Assembly: GCA_938023415.1 (NCBI GenBank) | Contig: CALHEE010000007.1 | Coordinates: forward strand, 1 to 41,876 | DNA length: 41,876 nt | Origin: Minisyncoccota bacterium | GTDB lineage: Bacteria > Patescibacteriota > Minisyncoccia > Minisyncoccales > GBS-2 | Direction: 5' to 3' | Shown: in pieces, positions 37,450-41,876 of the stretch | Layout of the letters: the number at the start of each line of letters is the position of its first letter | How positions within the stretch are numbered: position 1 is the stretch's first letter | Notes under the pieces: model-generated | What the model was told of the DNA's origin: nothing | The model's database searches: none | Seen by the model: only the letters and a program-made list of their open reading frames with translations | Translations under genes and position numbers: made by a program

Positions 37450-38241
37450 TTACCTAATTTCTTTTAAAAATTCCTCAGCTAACTTTGCAGTTTGGGCTGT
37501 GCTTTGATAAAAAGCCTTCCAGACGACTACAATGTCGACACCGTTGAAAATTGCGCGTTGAACTTCTTGAATGGTATCACCCCCAGCTATTGCCACCATA
37601 CTATCGAATTCGTTCTTAATTCGGGCAATTTCATGGTAGGGAATTTCCGATTGTGGGTTAAAGGATTCTTCATCTACTCCCCGATGTAAAATCACTACTT
37701 CTGGAGGTTTTTTTAATTTTCTCAATATTGCTAAGGGATATTCAACATTCATCATATCAATCATGGCATCAATTTTTTGTTTTTCGCACTCTTTAATAAA
37801 GGCATCTATCGTCTCAATGGGTGCTTGTCCTAAAACAACAGCTGCACTGGCTCCTCCTTTTTTAGCGAGAGCCACTTCTGTTGCCCCCCTATCCATGCAC
37901 TTTAAATCGGCCACGATATAGGGAGTAAAGGATCTTTCTTTCTGTAAGATTTCATTTGTTGTACTCTCAGTTTTTGAACCTGAAGTTTTTAACAAAAATT
38001 TTAGCAAACTCATTTCTGGGACTTTTTCTGAACTCTCAAAAGAATAACCGAAAGTTCTCATTTGCCACCAATAACTAATTTTTTTAATTGCCTCCAAACC
38101 GTAGCTTTTAATCAGAGGTGTGCCTACTTCAATAATGATTCTCTCATCTAAGGGAATTTGGTAAATAATTTCCCTCGCTTCTTCCAGGGTATTGTTTAAG
38201 GCAATCTGCAGATATTTTTGTTTTTTGTTTAGCATTCCCAT
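37450..38241 (-). CDS. HPS/OMPDC-family enzyme (hexulose-6-phosphate synthase-like)
   Basis: 263 aa. LQIALNNTLEEAREIIYQI, IIEVGTPLIKSYGLEAIKKI and IVADLKCMDRGATEVALA with the DxKxxD catalytic motif (about 112-117), GGASAAVVLG, VVILHRGVDEES, VAIAGGDTIQEV. HPS condenses formaldehyde with ribulose 5-phosphate, and archaea use the reverse reaction to make ribulose/ribose 5-phosphate. An insertion of about 45 residues (SYWWQMRTFGYSFESS..) sits between the second strand and the catalytic motif, where the family usually has a few residues. No PHI isomerase gene is adjacent. Confidence 0.8.
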   Translation of the reverse strand: MGMLNKKQKYLQIALNNTLEEAREIIYQIPLDERIIIEVGTPLIKSYGLEAIKKISYWWQMRTFGYSFESSEKVPEMSLLKFLLKTSGSKTESTTNEILQKERSFTPYIVADLKCMDRGATEVALAKKGGASAAVVLGQAPIETIDAFIKECEKQKIDAMIDMMNVEYPLAILRKLKKPPEVVILHRGVDEESFNPQSEIPYHEIARIKNEFDSMVAIAGGDTIQEVQRAIFNGVDIVVVWKAFYQSTAQTAKLAEEFLKEIR

Positions 38242-38246
38242 TTATT

Positions 38247-39098
38247 TTAACGCATCAAAAAAGCAAAAAGCAAATAACCTCCAATAGAAAATGAGGCAAT
38301 GAGTGGTAGGGCAGGGATGGGCTTTCTGGGTGTTTGTCTGAGTAATAAATAAAAATTGGCCAAGAGACCAAAGAGGGCAAAAAAGACGACGATTAATGAA
38401 GCGAAAATTCCCTTTGACAAAAGAGAGACAGAAAACAAAAGAGGAAAAGCGACATCCCCTCCACCCAGAATCAAAAATTTTCCACCAGGTGCGATTTTTG
38501 CTAAGCTTTCTTTAAAACCAAAAACATCGGAAGGCACAATCAAACCAAAAATCACTCTTTGTTCTATCATTTCTTGAGCCATTTTCACCATATGTTTTGT
38601 TTTATAAACAGCGATAAAATCATAAATTGATAATAAGATCAAAAGCAAAACTATCACTTCTGGCTTCATTTGAAGGCCCAAAATTATCGAAATGCCAACA
38701 ATCCCAAAAATCATTAAAAGATTTTGGTTAAAAACGGATGGTTTTTTAATCCACCAAAAAAGCAAAAGAGAAATTAAAAATAAGGGAATAGGTTCTGGAA
38801 ACCAAATTTCAAAAAAAATCATTCCGGCAAAAAAAGAAATAAGCACAAAGAGGAATTTGTAAAGTTTCCCCTTAACCTTTTTTGACTTCAAAAACCTAAT
38901 GAGCAAAAAAATAAAAAGGGAAGCTAGGGCAAAATGAAAAATAAACTGAGGCAAAGAGAGAGGGTAAATTTCAATGCCTTGAAGGGCTGAAGTTTTTCTC
39001 ACTCTTTCTCCAGAAAGAATACCCAAAATTAAAGCGGAAAAAAACAGTATTCCTCCGATGATAAAAAAATTCAAAAATTCTTTATTTTTGAGATTCAT
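38247..39098 (-). CDS. Presenilin/SPP-type intramembrane aspartyl protease
   Basis: 283 aa with about nine membrane helices. Catalytic motifs: YD at 159-160 (SIYDFIAVYKTKHM), GxGD at 213-215 (LGGGDVAFPLLF, D215) and PAL at 262-264 (PIPALPLI). These match the archaeal presenilin homologues (PSH, A22 clan). It cleaves within transmembrane segments; the targets are unknown. Start overlaps the 66-aa gene by 17 nt. Confidence 0.92.
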   Translation of the reverse strand: MNLKNKEFLNFFIIGGILFFSALILGILSGERVRKTSALQGIEIYPLSLPQFIFHFALASLFIFLLIRFLKSKKVKGKLYKFLFVLISFFAGMIFFEIWFPEPIPLFLISLLLFWWIKKPSVFNQNLLMIFGIVGISIILGLQMKPEVIVLLLILLSIYDFIAVYKTKHMVKMAQEMIEQRVIFGLIVPSDVFGFKESLAKIAPGGKFLILGGGDVAFPLLFSVSLLSKGIFASLIVVFFALFGLLANFYLLLRQTPRKPIPALPLIASFSIGGYLLFAFLMR

Positions 39099-39282
39099 CC
39101 AATTTCAAAATTTCCTCAATTGGGTAGTGAGGGGCAATTTTCAAAATCTTTTCTATAATTTTTTCTTTCTCTTCCTTGGTTGTTGCGGATAAATACTTAG
39201 CCTTCAATTTTTTGATCTTTTTTCTTCTGTTTCTCTTTTTCTTAATTTCAAATTGCCTTCTTTTTGGAGAAATTTTGCCCAT
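39082..39282 (-). CDS. 66-aa basic small protein
   Basis: MGKISPKRRQFEIKKKRNRR followed by KKIKKLKAKYLSATTKEEKEKI and APHYPIEEIL. Very lysine-rich helical N-terminal half; likely binds RNA or ribosomes. It resembles the DUF6800 type of small proteins by memory of the layout (MGxI..RRxxxxRRxRRxKxxKLRxxY), not checked. 5 nt after metK. Confidence 0.75.
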   Translation of the reverse strand: MGKISPKRRQFEIKKKRNRRKKIKKLKAKYLSATTKEEKEKIIEKILKIAPHYPIEEILKLDESQK

Positions 39283-39287
39283 AATTT

Positions 39288-40442
39288 CTATTGAAGATTT
39301 TTAATTAAATCTTTGGTCTTATCAGTTTTTTCCCAACTAAATTCGGGTTCTTCCCTTCCGAAATGACCATAACAGGCTGTCTTTCGATAAATCGGCCTTA
39401 AAAGGTTCAATTGTCTAATTATCCCACCAGGACTTAAATCAAAAATTTTTGGAATTATTTTAATTATTTTTTCTTCTGAAACTTTTCCTGTTTCAAAAGT
39501 ATCGATGCTTAATTCTGTAGGTTTTGAGCCCCCAATTACATAAGAAATTCTTACCAAGCATTTCTCAGCTAGACCAGCAGCGACAATGTTTTTGGCAATA
39601 TAACGGGCCATGTAAGCTCCCGCTCTATCAACCTTAGTCGGATCTTTTCCAGAAAAAGAACCTCCGCCTACGGGAATAATTGGACCATAAGAATCCACCA
39701 CTGTCTTCCTTCCAGTCATTCCCGTATCAGAAATTGGCCCTCCAATGACGAATCTTCCAGTATTGTTTATATAAAATTTTGTTTTCTTGTCCAAAAAATC
39801 TTTACAGACAGGTTCAATCACTACCTTTTTAATGTCCTCTCTTAATTTGTTTATCGAAACCTCAGGGTCATGCTGGGCAGCAATTATGACGCTATCTAGT
39901 CTTTTAGCCTTTCCTCTTTCATATTCTAAGGTAACTTGCGCTTTCCCATCTGGCCTTAAATAATTCAATAACTTTTTTTCTCTTACCTCAGCTAATCTTC
40001 TTACTAATCTATGGGCTAATACAATGGGAAGGGGCATTAATTCTTTTGTTTCGGTGCAGGCATAGCCTATACTCGAACCCTGATCTCCTGCTCCTTGCCT
40101 TTTTGTCCCCGTCTTTCTTACCCCTCTGGAAATATCTGGGGATTGTTCAGAAATAGTATTCAAAACTGCTACTGTTCGCCAATCAAAACCATATTCTGGC
40201 TTTTCATAACCAATCTCTTTGATGGTTTCTCTTACTAAACTGTTGATGTCCACCCAGGCCTTAGTGGTAATTTCCCCTCCGACAATCACATAACCTTTGC
40301 TGACAAAAACTTCGCAAGCTACCCTTGCGTATTTGTCTTCCTTTAAAATGGCATCTAAAATTGTGTCAGCAATCTGGTCCGCTATTTTATCGGGGTGGCC
40401 AGGACAAACCGATTCTGAAGTTAAAAAATAATTTTTTTTCAT
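39288..40442 (-). CDS. metK: S-adenosylmethionine synthetase
   Basis: 384 aa, bacterial type. FLTSESVCPGHPDKIADQIAD, VGGEITTKAWVDI, GAGDQGSSIGYAC (the hexapeptide region usually reads GAGDQGIMFGYA), INNTGRFVIGGPISDTGMTGRK, DSYGPIIPVGGGSFSGKDPTKVDRAGAYMAR given here in parts. It makes SAM from Met and ATP, feeding the methyltransferase and radical SAM enzymes in this window. ATG overlaps the DUF763 stop by 4 nt. Confidence 0.96.
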   Translation of the reverse strand: MKKNYFLTSESVCPGHPDKIADQIADTILDAILKEDKYARVACEVFVSKGYVIVGGEITTKAWVDINSLVRETIKEIGYEKPEYGFDWRTVAVLNTISEQSPDISRGVRKTGTKRQGAGDQGSSIGYACTETKELMPLPIVLAHRLVRRLAEVREKKLLNYLRPDGKAQVTLEYERGKAKRLDSVIIAAQHDPEVSINKLREDIKKVVIEPVCKDFLDKKTKFYINNTGRFVIGGPISDTGMTGRKTVVDSYGPIIPVGGGSFSGKDPTKVDRAGAYMARYIAKNIVAAGLAEKCLVRISYVIGGSKPTELSIDTFETGKVSEEKIIKIIPKIFDLSPGGIIRQLNLLRPIYRKTACYGHFGREEPEFSWEKTDKTKDLIKNLQ

Positions 40443-41569
40443 ATTCTAATTTTTATTAATCTTTTTTGAGCTTCAACCTTTTCTTTGTTTGAAATTTTTG
40501 CCTTTTTAACTGCCATTTCTAAAATTCTTATTGTCCGATCATAATTTTCTCTGTCAACTGGATAAGGAACTTTATCTTTTCCTCCGTGGGCAAAAGAATA
40601 TCTAGCGGGGTCTTCAAAAGAAGGTTTAGCTCCGTAAATGATTTCTGAAACTAAGCTTAAGGCTCTGATTGTCTTTGGGCCTACTCCCTCTATCATTATT
40701 AAATTTTCAAAATTTTCTGGTTTTAAAAAATGGGCTTTTTCAATTGTCTTTTTTAGTCTTTTGAAGTCAAAATGTTCCCTTAAAACAGGATGCCAATAAA
40801 ATTCCCTCTCTTCTAATTCTATCTCACAAAATCCTGGTAATCTTTTTTGCTTCATTAAAGAATCTTTTTTTCCAAAAATTAATCTATAATCTCTTAAAAA
40901 AGTTTTTGGTTCTTCTTTCACTAACTCTAACGAAATTTTTTTATTTTCCTCGCTTTCCTTAGCCACCAAATTCAAAACCTTTGTCTTAAAATCAGAAATA
41001 ATCCCAGAATGGGGTTCTCTGGTGAAATCTTTGACATTTTGAGAAAACCAATGATATCTCCTTGCCCTTTGAAAGGTAGCATTCATTCCCTGCTGGACAA
41101 CAGCCCAAGATCCAGACTTTGTGAAAATGAAATTGTGATGGTATAAGGTAAAACCATCTTGGACTAAAGCCGAATCTACCTTGGCCACAATTTTTGAAGC
41201 ATAAATTAAATTTGGAGCAAATTCAAAACCTCTAGAAATTCCATAGGCCATAATTTCTTCCGGCGTTTTTTTTGACTCTCTTTTTCCGCCACAAACATAA
41301 ATTCCCAATTGATCTTGAATGTCAAAAAGTCCTGCTTTTAAAGCACCCAAAGTAGTCACCCCCAAACCTGAAGAATTCCAATCAAAACCCAAAACACAAC
41401 CTAAACTTTGAAACCAAATTGGATCAGAAAGTCGTCTCAAAAACTCCTCCGGACCAAACTCTTCAACGATGGCCACGGTAATCGCTCGACCCAACCTCCT
41501 CATTCTTTCAAAAAGCCATCTTGGGCATTTCCCATAATCTAAAGGAATGGTGGCAATTCCAGTTCTCAT
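40439..41569 (-). CDS. DUF763 protein with helix-hairpin-helix
   Basis: 376 aa. RTGIATIPLDYGKCPRWLF, the catalytic-like stretch VVQQGMNATFQRARRYHWF, and an HhH motif near 295 (LIMIEGVGPKTIRALSL), then YSFAHGGKDKVPYPVDRENYD. DUF763 occurs in archaea and some thermophilic/CPR bacteria and is suspected to act on DNA. Between NIF3 and metK in a tight operon. Confidence 0.92.
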   Translation of the reverse strand: MRTGIATIPLDYGKCPRWLFERMRRLGRAITVAIVEEFGPEEFLRRLSDPIWFQSLGCVLGFDWNSSGLGVTTLGALKAGLFDIQDQLGIYVCGGKRESKKTPEEIMAYGISRGFEFAPNLIYASKIVAKVDSALVQDGFTLYHHNFIFTKSGSWAVVQQGMNATFQRARRYHWFSQNVKDFTREPHSGIISDFKTKVLNLVAKESEENKKISLELVKEEPKTFLRDYRLIFGKKDSLMKQKRLPGFCEIELEEREFYWHPVLREHFDFKRLKKTIEKAHFLKPENFENLIMIEGVGPKTIRALSLVSEIIYGAKPSFEDPARYSFAHGGKDKVPYPVDRENYDRTIRILEMAVKKAKISNKEKVEAQKRLIKIRI

Positions 41570-41582
41570 TTTTTTAATTAAA

Positions 41583-41876
41583 TTATTTGCTGCGAGAGAC
41601 CCGAATCAAACCTGAACAAGGAATAATTTCAATTCCTCTTTTTTCCAACTCATCTAAAAATAAATTCATGCCTAAAGAATCTGAAGGAGTGTGGCCAGCA
41701 ACAATGACATTAAGGTGAGCTTCTCTTGCTTGCTTCCAGTGCTCTTCAGATTGATGCATGGAAACTATAGTTCCAATTCCGGCAATGGCTAATTTTTCAT
41801 AAATTTTTGGCGAACCTTCTGTTCCCCCTGTCACTTCAGTTAAGGCAATTTTTCCGCATCTGTTTTCTGGCGAGCC
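41583..41876 (-). CDS. NIF3-like dinuclear metal protein, C-terminal part (runs off window)
   Basis: 97 codons in the open frame from the window edge to TAA at 41583. CGKIALTEVTGGTEGSPKIY, GIGTIVSMHQSEEHWKQA, NVIVAGHTPSDSLGMNLFLD and GIEIIPCSGLIRVSR match the C-terminal metal-binding half of the NIF3/NGG1p-interacting-factor family (H and E ligands in the MHQSEEH and AGHTPSD segments). A GTG at 41834 is internal, not the start. Function of NIF3 proteins is not settled. First gene seen of the metK operon. Confidence 0.92.
   Translation of the reverse strand, partial: GSPENRCGKIALTEVTGGTEGSPKIYEKLAIAGIGTIVSMHQSEEHWKQAREAHLNVIVAGHTPSDSLGMNLFLDELEKRGIEIIPCSGLIRVSRSK

Noticed and set aside
1-41876. 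CRISPR array, prophage or integrated plasmid
   Set aside because: No regularly spaced repeats, Cas, integrase, phage structural or replication-initiator genes seen; codon and base use look even.
1-41876. Archaeal origin of the contig
   Set aside because: EndoQ, DUF763, Elp3, RtcA and presenilin suggest it, but GreA, bacterial MetK, SipW/TasA, TTGACA/TATAAT promoters and U-tract terminators point to bacteria.

Overview
The window is AT-rich (roughly one-third G+C), gene-dense and almost entirely coded on the minus strand. It looks like a bacterium of the Candidate Phyla Radiation (Patescibacteria/Parcubacteria type). The bacterial signs are GreA, bacterial-type MetK, textbook -35/-10 promoters (TTGACA, 16-18 nt, TAAAAT/TATAAT) and intrinsic terminators. 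The CPR-like signs are many very short or half-size families (half MFS, short MscS), overlapping start/stop codons, and archaeal-flavoured genes (Elp3, EndoQ, DUF763, RtcA, presenilin homologue, hexulose-phosphate-synthase family). The lineage is an inference; no rRNA is present.

Layout, left to right. 1-1071: start of a large secreted multidomain protein with its own promoter. 1184-6890: MscS, Nudix, PolX, half-MFS and DUF4349, then YjbQ and a flippase-like membrane protein. 7035-13283: a cell-surface locus with a secreted matrixin-like protease, an FN3 membrane protein, a DNRLRE/lamin-tail protein, a SipW-type signal peptidase and two TasA/camelysin-like proteins. A plus-strand small gene broken by one amber codon lies beside sipW. 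13284-13700: an unusually elaborate leader upstream of the first TasA gene, with tandem promoters, a cloverleaf-like inverted-repeat element, an attenuator and a pseudoknot. 13761-17034: greA, a double HD protein and two DUF72 genes, behind a strong promoter and a structured leader. 17323-18354: rtcA on the plus strand. 18464-22638: P-type ATPase and a lipoprotein-like protein. 22737-27847: IMPase, DUF2905, radical SAM/SPASM, two related membrane proteins, CapA and PflX. 27908-28261: a tiny zinc-ribbon gene and its leader. 28261-33804: a seven-gene operon (LOG, EF-Tu-domain-2 protein, MgtC, endonuclease Q, two HgdB/COG3580-like proteins, acyl-CoA-dehydratase activase). 33823-34092: a stand-alone structured RNA with perfect promoter and terminator, then tRNA-Arg(CCG). 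34083-37446: a methyltransferase diverging from elp3, a decayed uracil-DNA-glycosylase remnant, and a stomatin. 37450-41876: an operon with NIF3, DUF763, MetK, a small basic protein, a presenilin-type protease and an HPS/OMPDC-family enzyme.

Working together: SipW would mature the TasA-like subunits and the surface protein encoded with it, giving an extracellular fibre or matrix system. EndoQ, PolX, DUF763 and the UDG remnant point to an archaeal-style base-damage repair set. The activase trio suggests an ATP-driven low-potential electron-transfer device. The most unusual material is non-coding: several short, independently promoted, terminated and structured RNAs, and a shared AAAGGTC element just downstream of several promoters.
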